A stretch of DNA of 64,000 nt from Streptomyces sp. NRRL S-350 (GTDB taxonomy: Bacteria > Actinomycetota > Actinomycetes > Streptomycetales > Streptomycetaceae), in assembly GCF_000719705.1 (NCBI RefSeq), contig NZ_JOHO01000036.1, positions 1 through 64,000 on the forward strand, read 5' to 3'. Positions 15,794 through 26,210 of the stretch are shown here, one piece after another (position 1 is the first letter of the stretch; every line of letters starts with the position of its first letter). The notes beneath the pieces were generated by a model. The model searched no databases and was not told the origin of the DNA. It saw only the letters and a program-made list of their open reading frames with translations. The position numbers and the translations under genes were made by a program.

Positions 15794-16858
15794 ATGTCAC
15801 ACATGACGCAGCAGCACACGCCCATATCCGAAACCGGCTCCGGCACCGGCACCGGCACCACCCCGGCGGGCGCCCTCCCGGTGATCGACCTCTCGCTCGC
15901 CGACGGCAGCCCGGACGACCGCCGCCACCTGCACGACGAACTCCGCGCCGCGGCCACCGGCGTCGGCTTCTTCCAGCTCGTCGGCCACGGCGTCACCCCC
16001 GAGGAGACCGCCGCTCTCACCGGGGCCATGCGCGCCTTCTTCGCGCTCCCCCAGGCCGACCGGCTCTCCGTGAGCAACCTCAACTCCCCCCACTACCGGG
16101 GCTACACCCGCACCGGCGACGAGCGCACCGGCGGCAGCCAGGACTGGCGCGACCAACTGGACATCGGCGCCGAACTGCCCCCGCACGTCCCCGGCACCGG
16201 CGAACCCCCGTACTGGTGGCTGGAGGGCCCCAACCAGTGGCCCGAGGCGCTCCCCGAGCTGCGCACCGCCGCACTCGGCTGGATCGACCACCTCGGCGAG
16301 GTGGCCCGGCGGCTGCTGCACGAACTCCTCGCCTCGATCGGCGCCCGCCCCGACTTCTACGACGACGCCTTCGCGGGCCACCCCCACCTGCGCCTCAAGC
16401 TGGTCCGCTACCCCGGCACCGCCCCGGACGGCGCCGGTCAGGGCGTCGGCGCCCACAAGGACTACGGCTTCATCACCCTGCTGCTCCAGGACACCGTGGG
16501 CGGCCTCCAGGTGGAGCGCGCGGACGGCACCTTCCTGGACGTCCCGCCGCTCGAAGGCGCCTTCGTCGTCAACCTCGGCGAACTGCTGGAGGTGGCCACG
16601 GACGGCTACCTGAAGGCCACCAGCCACCGCGTGGTCAGCCCGCCCGGGGCCCGCGAGCGCTTCTCCGTCCCGTTCTTCTACAACCCGCGCCTCGACGCCC
16701 ACATCGCGCCGCTGGACTTCCCGCTCGCCCACCACGCCCCCGGCGCCACCGAGGACCCGGACAACCCGCTCTTCGCCGACTTCGGCCTCAACGAGTGGAA
16801 GGGCTACACCCGGGCCCACCCCGAGGTCACCCGCCGCCACCACGCCGCCCTCGCCTGA
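15794..16858 (+). CDS. Isopenicillin N synthase-like 2-oxoglutarate/Fe(II) oxygenase
   Basis: 354 residues from ATG 15794 (a second ATG at 15803 is possible). It has the N-terminal DIOX_N domain (VIDLSLADG ... GFFQLVGHGVTPEE) and the C-terminal double-stranded beta helix. The latter has Fe ligands His and Asp in GAHKDYGFITLLLQD, the distal His in TSHRVVSPPGARERFS, and the R-x-S co-substrate motif (RERFS). The substrate is not predictable; related proteins include ethylene-forming and amino-acid-modifying enzymes. The RRHVDL leader upstream hints at control by sulfur amino acid supply. The 3' end lies inside a 20-bp tandem repeat. Confidence 0.9.
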   Translation: MSHMTQQHTPISETGSGTGTGTTPAGALPVIDLSLADGSPDDRRHLHDELRAAATGVGFFQLVGHGVTPEETAALTGAMRAFFALPQADRLSVSNLNSPHYRGYTRTGDERTGGSQDWRDQLDIGAELPPHVPGTGEPPYWWLEGPNQWPEALPELRTAALGWIDHLGEVARRLLHELLASIGARPDFYDDAFAGHPHLRLKLVRYPGTAPDGAGQGVGAHKDYGFITLLLQDTVGGLQVERADGTFLDVPPLEGAFVVNLGELLEVATDGYLKATSHRVVSPPGARERFSVPFFYNPRLDAHIAPLDFPLAHHAPGATEDPDNPLFADFGLNEWKGYTRAHPEVTRRHHAALA

Positions 16859-16902
16859 CAGCGACCGCCCTCGCCTGACAGCGACCGCCTCGTCTGACAG
16901 CG
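16847..16902. repeat. 20-bp tandem repeat spanning the oxygenase stop codon
   Basis: GCCCTCGCCTGACAGCGACC occurs at 16847-16866 and 16867-16886, with a degenerate third copy to 16902. The first copy contains the TGA stop. Confidence 0.88.
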
Positions 16903-17161
16903 GAAGGGGCATCCCGCCCCGGGTCGGGGACGGCGGGCACGGCGGGCAGCCCAATCGGCCGGCCCCGACGGAACCCGGAGGGCCGGACCGAAACATCCCC
17001 GCCCATACCAGGACGCCCCTGCCCGAGCCGGACCACCGGCGGACGGCAGGGGCTCCGGCGTACCCGCCCCCGCCACGGCCCCGCTGCCGGTGGACCGGGG
17101 CGGGCAGCACTGTCACACTGCTGCTGTCACAGCAGGAGTGTGCCAGCGCGGGAGGCAGCAG
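16903..17161. other. Gap between oxygenase and MerR genes
   Basis: No gene seen. A GC-rich hairpin-forming stretch (about 16908-16930) may end the oxygenase transcript. The right end holds the 17114-17142 operator and the GGAGG ribosome site of the MerR gene. Confidence 0.55.
17114..17142. promoter_or_regulatory. 29-bp near-perfect palindrome upstream of the MerR gene
   Basis: CACACT-G-CTGCTGT-C-ACAGCAG-G-AGTGTG: centred on 17128, only the two G positions fail to pair. It is 20 bases before the start codon and very probably the autoregulatory site of the MerR protein. Confidence 0.82.
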
Positions 17162-17920
17162 ATGGGGGAGCACGGCGCCGTAGCGGGCGAGGTGCGGCTG
17201 ACGGTGGACGAGTTGGCGGCCCGGGCGGGGGTGACGGTGCGGACGGTGCGGTTCTACGGGACGAGGGGGCTGCTGCCGCCGCCGGAGCTGGGGCCCCGGC
17301 GGGTGGGCCTGTACGGCGCGGCGCACCTGGACCGGCTGGAGCTGATCGAGGAACTACAGCGGCAGGGCCTGACGCTCGCGGCGATCGAGCGGTACCTGGC
17401 GCGGCTGCCGCAGGACAGTACGCCGCTGGACCTGGCGATCCACCGGGCGCTGGTGGCGTCTTGGACGCCCGAGGCGGCCGAGGAGTTGGGGCGGGCGCAG
17501 TTGGAGCGGCGGGCCGGGCGGGGGCTGTCGGAGGAGCAGGTCGAGCGGCTGGTGGCGATGGGCGCGCTGGAGCGGACCGGCGATCCGGAGGTGTTCCGGG
17601 TGGATCCGGGCCTGTTGCCGCTGGGCGTCCGGGTGCTGGACGTGCCGATCCCGCTGGAGACGCTGCTGGCCGCCCGGGCGGTGGTGCTGGAGCACAGCCG
17701 GGCGACGGCGCGGGAGTTGCAGCGGCTGTTCCGGGAGACGGTCTGGAAGCCGTACCGGGAGAGCGAGCCGGCGCCGGCCGAGCTGGCCCGGATGAAGGTG
17801 CTGACGGACCACATCCAGCCGATGGTGGCGCAGGCCCTGGTCACGGCGTTCCAGCGTTCGCTCCGGGAGGAGCTGGGTGAGGCCGTCCTCGACACGGCCT
17901 CACCCGATCACGGCGAGTAG
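17162..17920 (+). CDS. MerR-family regulator, probable regulator of the adjacent acyl-CoA operon
   Basis: 252 residues from ATG 17162 (GGAGG at 17151). The MerR DNA-binding domain is LTVDELAARAGVTVRTVRFY and TRGLLPPPELGPRRVGLYG, followed by a coiled coil (LIEELQRQGLTLAAIERYLA). The C-terminal ~150 residues are helical without Cys clusters, so it is not a metal sensor. This long form is often encoded next to fatty-acid or acyl-CoA degradation genes in actinobacteria. Here it converges on the CoA-transferase/FadB operon. Control of that operon through an acyl-CoA ligand is inference. Confidence 0.85.
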   Translation: MGEHGAVAGEVRLTVDELAARAGVTVRTVRFYGTRGLLPPPELGPRRVGLYGAAHLDRLELIEELQRQGLTLAAIERYLARLPQDSTPLDLAIHRALVASWTPEAAEELGRAQLERRAGRGLSEEQVERLVAMGALERTGDPEVFRVDPGLLPLGVRVLDVPIPLETLLAARAVVLEHSRATARELQRLFRETVWKPYRESEPAPAELARMKVLTDHIQPMVAQALVTAFQRSLREELGEAVLDTASPDHGE

Positions 17921-17961
17921 AACGGTCGCGGGCACCAGGAAAACGGTCGCGGGCACCAGGA
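17921..17961. repeat. 20-bp direct repeat
   Basis: AACGGTCGCGGGCACCAGGA at 17921-17940 and 17942-17961, starting directly after the MerR stop codon. Confidence 0.9.
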
Positions 17962-17979
17962 ACCGGAGCACCCGAGGCC

Positions 17980-18066
17980 GCGAACCGCCAACCCGGCACC
18001 GCAGGACCGCGAACCGCCAACCCGGCACCGCAGGACCGCGAACCGGGGACCCGGCACCGCAGGACC
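17980..18066. repeat. Three tandem 29-bp repeats
   Basis: Two identical 29-bp units (starting GCGAACCGCCAACCCGGC) at 17980-18008 and 18009-18037, and a third with three changes at 18038-18066. They fill the convergent gap between the MerR and FadB-like genes. No spacers, so not a CRISPR. Confidence 0.92.
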
Positions 18067-18113
18067 AGGAGCCGGGAACCCGGGTGCCCGGAACCGGGAA
18101 CCGCGCGGACCCG

Positions 18114-20306
18114 TCAGTCGCCGAACGTCCGTCCCTCCGCCGCGATCCGCTCCAGCAGCGCCGGCGGCGCGAACCGCTCGCCGTACGCGGCGGCGAGTTC
18201 GCGGGCGCGGGCCGCGAATCCGGCCGGGCCGCCCTCGTACCCGTTGATGTACTGGAACACGCCGCCGGTCCAGGCCGGGAAGCCGATGCCGAGGATCGAG
18301 CCGACGTTGGCGTCGGCGACCGAGGTCAGCACGCCTTCCTCCAGGCAGCGCACCGAGTCCAGGGCCTCGCTGAACAGCATCCGCTCCTTGAGGTCCTCGA
18401 AGGGCACGGCGTCGGCCGGGACGTCCGGGCCGGAGCCGGTGAAGTGCTCCAGCAGACCCGGCCACAGCCGCCCGCGCCTGCCGTCCTCGCCGTACTCGTA
18501 GAAGCCCGCGCCGCCGCTGCGCCCGGGGCGGCCGAACTCGTCGACCATCCGGTCGACGACCGCGTCCGCCGGGTGCGGCGTCCAGGTGCCGCCGACGGCC
18601 TCGACGGAGCGCCGGTACTCGTCGCGGATCTTGCGGGGCAGGGTGAGGGTGAGTTCGTCCATCAGGGAGAGCACCTTGGCGGGGTAGCCGGCCTGGGCGG
18701 CGGCCTGTTCGACGGTGGCGGGGTGGATGCCCTCGCCGACCATGGCGACGCCCTCGTTGAGGAACTGGCCGATCACCCGCGAGGTGAAGAAGCCCCGGGA
18801 GTCGTTGACCACGATCGGGGTCCTGTCGATCTGCCGGACCAGGTCGAAGGCGCGGGCCAGGGCCTCGTCGCCGGTCTGCGGGCCGCGGATGATCTCCACC
18901 AGCCGCATCTTGTCGACCGGCGAGAAGAAGTGCAGGCCGATGAAGTCGGCGGTGCGGCGGACGCCTTCGGCGAGCAGGCCGATCGGCAGGGTGGAGGTGT
19001 TGGAGCAGAGCAGGGCGTCGGGGGCGAGGACGTCCTCGACCTCCTGGAACACCTTGTGCTTGAGTTCGGTGTTCTCGAAGACCGCCTCGATCACGGCGTC
19101 GCAGCCGGCCAGGTCGGCGGCGTCGGCGGTGGGGGTGATCCGGGCGAGCAGTTCGTCGCGCTTGGCCTCGGTGGAGCGGCCGCGGGCGACGGCCTTGTCC
19201 AGCAGCCCCTGGGAGTAGGCCTTTCCGCGCTGGGCGGCCTCGGCGCTGACGTCCTTGAGCACGACCTCGATGCCGGCCTTGGCGCAGGCGTAGGCGATGC
19301 CCGCGCCCATCATCCCGGCGCCGAGCACGGCGACCTTGCGGACCGTGCGCTTGTCGATGCCCTTGGGGCGCCCGGCACCGGAGTTGACCGCCTGCATGTC
19401 GAAGAACAGGGCCTGGATCATGTTCTTGCTGGTCTGGCCGCAGGCGAGCTCGGTGAAGTAGCGGGCCTCGATCACCATCGCGGTGTCGACGTCCACCTGG
19501 CTGCTCTCGACGGCGGCGGCCAGCACGTTGCGCGGGGCCGGGTAGGGGGCGCCGTTGAGCTGCTTGCGCAGGTTGGCGGGGAAGGCGGGCAGGTTCGCGG
19601 CGAAGGCCGGGGTCGAGGGGGTGCCGCCGGGGATCTTGTAGCCCTTGACGTCCCAGGGCTGGACGGCGGTCGGGTTGGCCTCGATCCAGGCGCGCGCCCG
19701 GGCGGCCAACTCTTCGGGGGTGTCGACGAGTTCGTGCACCAGTCCGTGCTCCAGCGCCTGCGCGGGGCGGTACTGGCGGCCCTGGAGCAGGAACTTGAGC
19801 AGGGCGTCGGTGATGCCGAACAGCCGCACCGTGCGGACCACTCCGCCGCCGCCCGGCAGCAGGCCGAGGGTGACCTCGGGCAGGCCGATCCGGGCGGCGG
19901 GGGTGTTCAGCGCGACCCGGTGGTGGCAGGCGAGGGCGATCTCCAGGCCGCCGCCGAGCGCGCTGCCGTTGACGGCGGCGACGACCGGCTTGCCGAGGGT
20001 CTCCAGCGTGCGCAGCGAGCGCTTGATCCGCATGGACTTCTCGAAGACGGCCTCGGCGTCCTCGGGGCGGGCGGCGGAGAGCATCCGGAGGTCTCCCCCG
20101 GCGAAGAAGGTCTTCTTGCCGGAGGTGATCACGACGCCGCGCAGCCCGTCCTCGGCGGCGAGGCGGGCGAGCCGTCCGACGGCGGTCTCGAAGTCGGCGG
20201 TGAAGGCCTCGTTCATGGTGTTCACGGACTGGGTGGGGTCGTCGAGGACGAGGGTGACCACGCCGTCCTGGTCCTGCTCCCAGCGGATGGTGGTGGTGTC
20301 GCTCAT
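18114..20306 (-). CDS. FadB/FadJ-like bifunctional enoyl-CoA hydratase / 3-hydroxyacyl-CoA dehydrogenase
   Basis: 730 residues from ATG 20306. The N-terminal crotonase domain has NGSALGGGLEIALACHHRVA and ARIGLPEVTLGLLPGGGG (oxyanion loop and catalytic Glu). Next is the NAD-binding domain with VAVLGAGMMGAGIAYACAKAG, the catalytic His in GLHFFSPVDKMRLVEII, and a C-terminal dehydrogenase domain beginning RGFFTSRVIGQFLNEG. It catalyses hydration and NAD-dependent oxidation in beta-oxidation. It is the last gene of a leftward operon with thiolase, acyl-CoA dehydrogenase and CoA transferase. Confidence 0.95.
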   Translation of the reverse strand: MSDTTTIRWEQDQDGVVTLVLDDPTQSVNTMNEAFTADFETAVGRLARLAAEDGLRGVVITSGKKTFFAGGDLRMLSAARPEDAEAVFEKSMRIKRSLRTLETLGKPVVAAVNGSALGGGLEIALACHHRVALNTPAARIGLPEVTLGLLPGGGGVVRTVRLFGITDALLKFLLQGRQYRPAQALEHGLVHELVDTPEELAARARAWIEANPTAVQPWDVKGYKIPGGTPSTPAFAANLPAFPANLRKQLNGAPYPAPRNVLAAAVESSQVDVDTAMVIEARYFTELACGQTSKNMIQALFFDMQAVNSGAGRPKGIDKRTVRKVAVLGAGMMGAGIAYACAKAGIEVVLKDVSAEAAQRGKAYSQGLLDKAVARGRSTEAKRDELLARITPTADAADLAGCDAVIEAVFENTELKHKVFQEVEDVLAPDALLCSNTSTLPIGLLAEGVRRTADFIGLHFFSPVDKMRLVEIIRGPQTGDEALARAFDLVRQIDRTPIVVNDSRGFFTSRVIGQFLNEGVAMVGEGIHPATVEQAAAQAGYPAKVLSLMDELTLTLPRKIRDEYRRSVEAVGGTWTPHPADAVVDRMVDEFGRPGRSGGAGFYEYGEDGRRGRLWPGLLEHFTGSGPDVPADAVPFEDLKERMLFSEALDSVRCLEEGVLTSVADANVGSILGIGFPAWTGGVFQYINGYEGGPAGFAARARELAAAYGERFAPPALLERIAAEGRTFGD

Positions 20307-20413
20307 GGGTTCACGGTCTCCAGGTCTGCCGAGGGAGGTGTCACGCGCAGCGTGGCCCACGGAGGGCGGCGGTGGGCGCCGGGCGGGCTCGGACGTCTGC
20401 GGGGGGGAGGGAG

Positions 20414-21628
20414 TCAGACGCGTTCGACGATGGTGGCGATGCCCATGCCGCCGCCCACGCAGAGGGTGATCAGGCCGTAGCGCAGGTCGCGCCGCTCCAG
20501 TTCGTCGATCACGGTGCCGAGCAGCATCGCGCCGGTGGCGCCGAGGGGGTGGCCGAGGGCGATGGCGCCGCCGTTGACGTTCACCTGGTCGGGGCGGAAG
20601 CCGAGTTCGCGGGTGAAGCGGAGCGCGACGGCCGCGAAGGCCTCGTTGATCTCGACGAGGTCGATGTCGGCGGCGGTGAGTCCGGCCTTGGCGAGGGCCT
20701 TGCGGGTGGCGGGGGCCGGGCCGGTGAGCATGATGGTCGGCTCGGAGCCGGAGACGGCGGCGGAGACGATCCGGGCGCGCGGGCGCAGCCCGTGGCGTTC
20801 GCCGATCTCGCGGTTGCCGATGGCGACCAGCGCGGCGCCGTCCACGATGCCGGAGGAGTTGCCCGCGTGGTGGACGTGGTCGATCGCCTCGACCCAGTGG
20901 TACTTCTGCAGGGCGACGGCGTCGAAGCCGCCGGCTTCGCCGATGGCGGCGAAGGAGGGCTTGAGGCCGGCCAGGGTCTCGACGGTGGTGCCGGGGCGGA
21001 TGAACTCGTCGCGCTCCAGCACGACCAGGCCGTTGCGGTCGCGCACGGGGACCACCGAGCGGTCGAACAGGCCGTCGGCCTGGGCCTTGGCGGCGCGGGC
21101 CTGGGACTCGGCGGCGAAGGCGTCCACGTCGGTGCGGGACAGGCCCTCGATGGTGGCGATGAGGTCGGCGCCGATGCCCTGCGGCACGAAGTTGGTCTCG
21201 TACGCGGTCATCGGGTCGGCGAACCAGGCGCCGCCGTCGGAGGCCATCCTGACCCGGGACATCGACTCCACGCCGCCGGCCAGGATCAGGTCCTCCCAGC
21301 CCGAACGGATCTTGGCGGCGGCCATGTTGACGGCTTCCAGGCCGGAGGCGCAGAAGCGGTTCTCCTGGACGCCGGCGACGGTGTCCGGCAGGCCGGCCGC
21401 GATGGCGGCGATCCGGGCGATGTCGGAGCCCTGGTCGCCGACCGGGCTGACCACGCCGAGCACGATGTCGTCGATCGCCGCCGGGTCCAACTCGGGGTAG
21501 CGGCGGCGGAGTTCGTTGATCAGGCCGACGACCAGGTCGATCGGCTTGGTGCCGTGCAGCGAGCCGTTGGCCTTGCCCCGGCCGCGCGGGGTGCGGATCG
21601 CGTCGTAGACGTACGCTTCGGTGGTCAC
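20414..21628 (-). CDS. Acetyl-CoA C-acyltransferase (thiolase)
   Basis: 404 residues from GTG 21628, the start of [20 protein letters not shown]. Active-site Cys is in [15 protein letters not shown], the catalytic His in [15 protein letters not shown] and the second Cys in [10 protein letters not shown]. The GxH-x-x-G-ATG and CVGGGMG motifs are complete, so it should be active in the thiolytic or the condensing direction. Position between acyl-CoA dehydrogenase and the FadB-like gene points to degradation. The longer open frame to 21973 is not used. Confidence 0.95.
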   Translation of the reverse strand: MTTEAYVYDAIRTPRGRGKANGSLHGTKPIDLVVGLINELRRRYPELDPAAIDDIVLGVVSPVGDQGSDIARIAAIAAGLPDTVAGVQENRFCASGLEAVNMAAAKIRSGWEDLILAGGVESMSRVRMASDGGAWFADPMTAYETNFVPQGIGADLIATIEGLSRTDVDAFAAESQARAAKAQADGLFDRSVVPVRDRNGLVVLERDEFIRPGTTVETLAGLKPSFAAIGEAGGFDAVALQKYHWVEAIDHVHHAGNSSGIVDGAALVAIGNREIGERHGLRPRARIVSAAVSGSEPTIMLTGPAPATRKALAKAGLTAADIDLVEINEAFAAVALRFTRELGFRPDQVNVNGGAIALGHPLGATGAMLLGTVIDELERRDLRYGLITLCVGGGMGIATIVERV

Positions 21629-21705
21629 GATGGAGGAGCCTTTCGGAGCGGGGACTTGGCGGGAGGCGGGCTTGGCGCGGGACGGGCCCGGCCCGGCCGA
21701 GGGCG

Positions 21706-22848
<1,143 letters not shown>

Positions 22849-22850
22849 CG

Positions 22851-24017
22851 CTACTCTCCTTGCTCTTCCTTGGAGTCGAGGGTCGGGACGCCCCAGTCCC
22901 GGGCCACCTCCGCGGTGTCCGCGCCCGGCCGCGCGGGTGGGCGGCGCAGCGCGCCGGGGGTGGCGGAGAAGCGGGGGGCGGGGGCGGGCTGGGTGACGCC
23001 GTCCGCCTCGACGTACGTCCCGCGCGCCGCCAGGTGCCCGTCCGCAGCGGCCTGGCGCATCGTCAGGACGGGTTCCACGCAAGCGTCGGAGCCGGCGAAG
23101 ACGGCCTCCCATTCGGCCCTGGTGCGGGTGGCGAAGCGGGCGGCGACCAGGGCCCGCAGTTCGGGCCATCGGGCGAGGTCGTACTGGCCGGGCGCGTCCG
23201 GGCCGAGCCCGAGCAGGCGGGCGAACTCGGCGTAGAAGCGCGGCTCCAGCGCGCCGACGGCCAGGTGCCCGCCGTCGGCGGCCCGGTAGACGGCGTAGAA
23301 CGGTGCGCCGCCGTCCAGCAGGTTGACGCCCCGGCGGTCCTGCCACTGGCCGGCCGCGAGCAGGCCCCACAGCATGCTGCCGAGGTGCGCCGCGCCGTCC
23401 ACGATCGCCGCGTCCACGACTTGGCCCTCGCCGGTGGCCCGGGCGTGGTGCAGCGCGGCGAGCAGGCCGACGACCAGGTAGAGGGATCCGCCCGCGTAGT
23501 CGCCCAGCAGGTTGGCCGGTATTCCGGGAGCCCCGTCGGCACCGCCCGGCGCCGCCACCAGCCCCAGCACCCCGGCGACCGCCGTGTACCCGAGGTCGTG
23601 GCCGGCGGTCGCCGCCCGGGGCCCTTGCTGTCCCCACCCGGTCATCCGCCCGTAGACCAGCGCCGGATTGCGCGCCAGGCACGGCCCCGGGCCGACGCCG
23701 AGGCGCTCCGCGACGCCGGGCCGGTAGCCCTCGATCAGCAGGTCCGCCCGCTCCACCAGGTCCAGCACCCGGCCGGGGCCTTCGGGTGACTTGAGGTCGA
23801 TCAGCACCGAGCGCTTGTTGCGGTTGGTGAGGTCGTACGCCGGGTCGGTGCCGAGCGGTGGCGGTTCGGGGCGGTCCACCCGCACGACGTCCGCCCCGAG
23901 GTCCCCCAGGAGCATCGCAGCGAACGGCCCCGGCCCGATCCCGGCGAGTTCCACCACCCGCACACCCGCCAACGGGCCAGGGGTGCCCTCGCCCACCGGA
24001 CTGCTCGTGTCACGCAC
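22851..24017 (-). CDS. Family III CoA transferase (CaiB/BaiF, alpha-methylacyl-CoA racemase-like)
   Basis: 388 residues from GTG 24017 with GAAGGG upstream. The sequence opens with [20 protein letters not shown] and [15 protein letters not shown]. The catalytic Asp is in [40 protein letters not shown] is typical of racemase-type members (Amacr), which epimerise 2-methylacyl-CoAs, so a role in branched-chain or isoprenoid acyl-CoA degradation is plausible. Its TAG stop is two bases before the TTG of the acyl-CoA dehydrogenase, so the two are coupled. First gene of the operon. Confidence 0.93.
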   Translation of the reverse strand: MRDTSSPVGEGTPGPLAGVRVVELAGIGPGPFAAMLLGDLGADVVRVDRPEPPPLGTDPAYDLTNRNKRSVLIDLKSPEGPGRVLDLVERADLLIEGYRPGVAERLGVGPGPCLARNPALVYGRMTGWGQQGPRAATAGHDLGYTAVAGVLGLVAAPGGADGAPGIPANLLGDYAGGSLYLVVGLLAALHHARATGEGQVVDAAIVDGAAHLGSMLWGLLAAGQWQDRRGVNLLDGGAPFYAVYRAADGGHLAVGALEPRFYAEFARLLGLGPDAPGQYDLARWPELRALVAARFATRTRAEWEAVFAGSDACVEPVLTMRQAAADGHLAARGTYVEADGVTQPAPAPRFSATPGALRRPPARPGADTAEVARDWGVPTLDSKEEQGE

Positions 24018-24036
24018 TGGCCGCGAACCCTTCAGG

Positions 24037-24059
24037 GTTTGACAGTAAAGCTGTAACAC
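24037..24059. promoter_or_regulatory. Inverted repeat in the promoter region of the acyl-CoA operon
   Basis: GTTTGACAG-N5-CTGTAACAC, imperfect 9-bp arms, 20 bases upstream of the CoA-transferase start in an AT-rich patch. The CTGTNACAG-like halves recall the core CTGTCACAG of the MerR palindrome at 17114-17142, so both may be bound by the same MerR protein. Confidence 0.6.
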
Positions 24060-24214
24060 TCGGGATGATAGAGAAGCGACCCGCCGGTAACAAGACCTCC
24101 GGCCCGCACGGCGCCGCCCCGACAACCGTTCCCACCGGCAGGCCGCGTCGACGCCGGAGCAGGGAAGCGGAGCGAGGAAGCAGAGCGGGAAAGCGGATCG
24201 AGAAGGTCGGAGCC

Positions 24215-24256
24215 GGAAGGCCGGGGCGGGAAGGCCGGGGCGGGAAGGCCGGGGCA
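24215..24256. repeat. Three tandem 14-bp repeats
   Basis: GGAAGGCCGGGGCG repeated twice, then once with a final A. Confidence 0.88.
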
Positions 24257-24362
24257 GGGAAGCCCGCAACGGGAAGCCCGAGCAGGAAAAATGCCGGGCA
24301 TCCGTCGACGGTAATGGCCTATCGTGCAGCCCAGCCATTACTCCGACGGCGAGGGAAGAACC

Positions 24363-24905
24363 GTGATCACCACCGACCTGATCGAACGCACCGGGCGCAC
24401 GATCGTCACCGTCTCCGAGCGACTGGTGCTCACGCAGCCCCGGCCCGGGGACACCGAGGCCGTGTTCGCCGTCCACGGGGATCCGGAGACCAACCGGTAC
24501 AACCCGCACGGGCCGCAGCGGGACATCGCCCAGGCCCAGGAGATGCTGGACGGGTTCGTGGCCGACTGGGTGCGGGACGGGGTGGGGTACTGCGCCGTGT
24601 CGACGCGGGAGGAACCGGCGGTGATCATCGGGTTCGCCGGACTGTACCTGCACACGCTGGACGGGGAACGGGTGTTCAACCTCTACTACCGCTTCCGGCC
24701 GTCCGCCTGGGGCCTGGGGTACGCGGCGGAGGCGGCACGGGCCGCGATGGCGCAGGCACTGCCGCGCTTCCCCGGGATCCCGGTGGTCGCGCTGATCCGG
24801 GCGGACAACCTGCCCTCGCGGCGGCTCGCCGAGCGGCTCGGACTGGTGGCGGACCCGGACGGCCGGGTCGACCACGAGGACCGGCTGATCCACCGCATGG
24901 CGTGA
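24363..24905 (+). CDS. GNAT-family N-acetyltransferase (RimJ/RimL type)
   Basis: 180 residues from GTG 24363 (GAGGGAAG upstream; 24324 is an in-frame alternative). It opens with the typical RLVLTQPRPGDTEAVFAVHGD and NPHGPQRDIAQAQEML. The acetyl-CoA loop is RPSAWGLGYAAEAARAAMAQ, and the last motif is RADNLPSRRLAERLGLV, as in RimJ/RimL-like enzymes that acetylate N-termini or small amines. The substrate is unknown. Confidence 0.9.
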   Translation: MITTDLIERTGRTIVTVSERLVLTQPRPGDTEAVFAVHGDPETNRYNPHGPQRDIAQAQEMLDGFVADWVRDGVGYCAVSTREEPAVIIGFAGLYLHTLDGERVFNLYYRFRPSAWGLGYAAEAARAAMAQALPRFPGIPVVALIRADNLPSRRLAERLGLVADPDGRVDHEDRLIHRMA

Positions 24906-24986
24906 GCCGAAGATCCCCCGCCGGGGGGAGGGGGATCACGCCCCGGGCGGAGGACCGCGGCCGGGGCGCCGCGCGACCGTGGGGGC

Positions 24987-26210
24987 ATGAGGATCAACGA
25001 AGGCACCGTACGGGCCGGGGCGGCGTGGACGGCGATGGCGGCCACGGCGCCGTACCTGACGCTCAAGCTGCTGTGGCTGACCGGCCATCCGGTGGGGTCG
25101 GGCGACACCGACGCGATGGACCGGCTGTGGCTGGTCAACCTGCTCACCTTCGGAATGGACGCCATCGCGGTGGCCCTGGCGCTGGCCTTCGTACGGCCGT
25201 GGGGCCGGCGCGTGCGGGCCGGACTGGTGGCGTTCCCGATGTGGGTCGCGACCGGGCTGCTCGGCACGATCCTGGTGGCGCTGCCACTGGACCTGCTGAG
25301 CGTCCTGGTGCTCGGGCCGGAGCCCGACAGCGGCCAGAGCGACGACCGGGGCCTCGCGGGCTGGGTGTTCGCCGTCGTGTACGGCGGGTTCGCCGTGCAG
25401 GGCCTCGCGCTGATCACCGCCTTCGTCCTGTACGCCCGGCGGCGGTGGGCCGCGCTGCTGCGCGAGCGGATCGGCGACCTGCCGCGCTCCCCCACCCTGG
25501 CCGTGCAGCGCGGTCTCGGCTGCGCGGCGGCGCTGCTCGCCGTCGGCGTCGCGGCGGCACGGCTGTACTGGGCGGCGGGCGGTGCGGCCGGGGTGCCGAT
25601 CGCGATGGCGCAGGAGCGGGACCGGGGCGTGGCCGTGATGAACGGGGTGACCGCGCTGATGGCGGTGGCCGCCGTGACGGCACTGCTGGTCCTGGTGTTC
25701 CGGCTCGGGCCGCGACGGCGACTGCTCGGACCCCTGCTGGTGGCGTGGACGGCGGCCGGCTCGCTGTTCGGGTGGGGCAGCTGGCAGCTGGTGGCCTTCG
25801 GCGCGGCGCCGTCCCGGGTGACGGACCTGCGGATGGCGGTGCCCGGGCTGATGTCCCTGGTGCAGGCGGCGCAGGTGGTGGCCGGGGTGCTGGTCCTGGC
25901 CGTCGGCGCGATCGCCCTGACCGAGCGGGCGGCACACGCGGCCGGGGTCACGGCCACGGCCCCCGCCGTAGCGCCCCCGGAAACTGCGGGGGCTGCGGGC
26001 ACTGCGGGCGCTGCCGGCGCTGCGGGCACTGCGGGCGCTGCCGGCACTGCGGGGGCTGCGGGGGCTAGGGGGGCTACGGGGACTGCCGGACCCACCGGCG
26101 CCACAAGGACCGCGAGAGCACCACGAACCGCCGTACCAGCCGCCGTACCAGCCGTCGCACCGGCCGTCGCACCGGCTGACGTCCGGGCTGACGTACAGTC
26201 ACCCGGATGA
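24987..26210 (+). CDS. Polytopic membrane protein with Ala/Gly-rich tail, coupled to a histidine kinase
   Basis: 407 residues from ATG 24987. Eight or so hydrophobic segments are seen between residues 10 and 315 (for example [55 protein letters not shown]). From residue ~330 the tail is low complexity (AGAAGTAGAAG repeats, then [16 protein letters not shown]), encoded by tandem GCGGGCACTGCGGGC-like repeats. I do not recognise the family. Its stop overlaps the ATG of the kinase (ATGA), so it is likely a membrane partner or accessory sensor of that two-component system. Confidence 0.8.
   Translation: MRINEGTVRAGAAWTAMAATAPYLTLKLLWLTGHPVGSGDTDAMDRLWLVNLLTFGMDAIAVALALAFVRPWGRRVRAGLVAFPMWVATGLLGTILVALPLDLLSVLVLGPEPDSGQSDDRGLAGWVFAVVYGGFAVQGLALITAFVLYARRRWAALLRERIGDLPRSPTLAVQRGLGCAAALLAVGVAAARLYWAAGGAAGVPIAMAQERDRGVAVMNGVTALMAVAAVTALLVLVFRLGPRRRLLGPLLVAWTAAGSLFGWGSWQLVAFGAAPSRVTDLRMAVPGLMSLVQAAQVVAGVLVLAVGAIALTERAAHAAGVTATAPAVAPPETAGAAGTAGAAGAAGTAGAAGTAGAAGARGATGTAGPTGATRTARAPRTAVPAAVPAVAPAVAPADVRADVQSPG

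Larger units (their letters stand above)
24018..24362. other. Divergent gap upstream of the acyl-CoA operon and the GNAT gene
   Basis: No gene seen. It contains the 24037-24059 inverted repeat and three 14-bp tandem repeats (24215-24256). The rightward GNAT gene has a GAGGGAAG ribosome site at its right edge. Confidence 0.55.

Noticed and set aside
17980..18066. CRISPR-like array
   Set aside because: Units are contiguous with no spacers and no cas genes are in the window.
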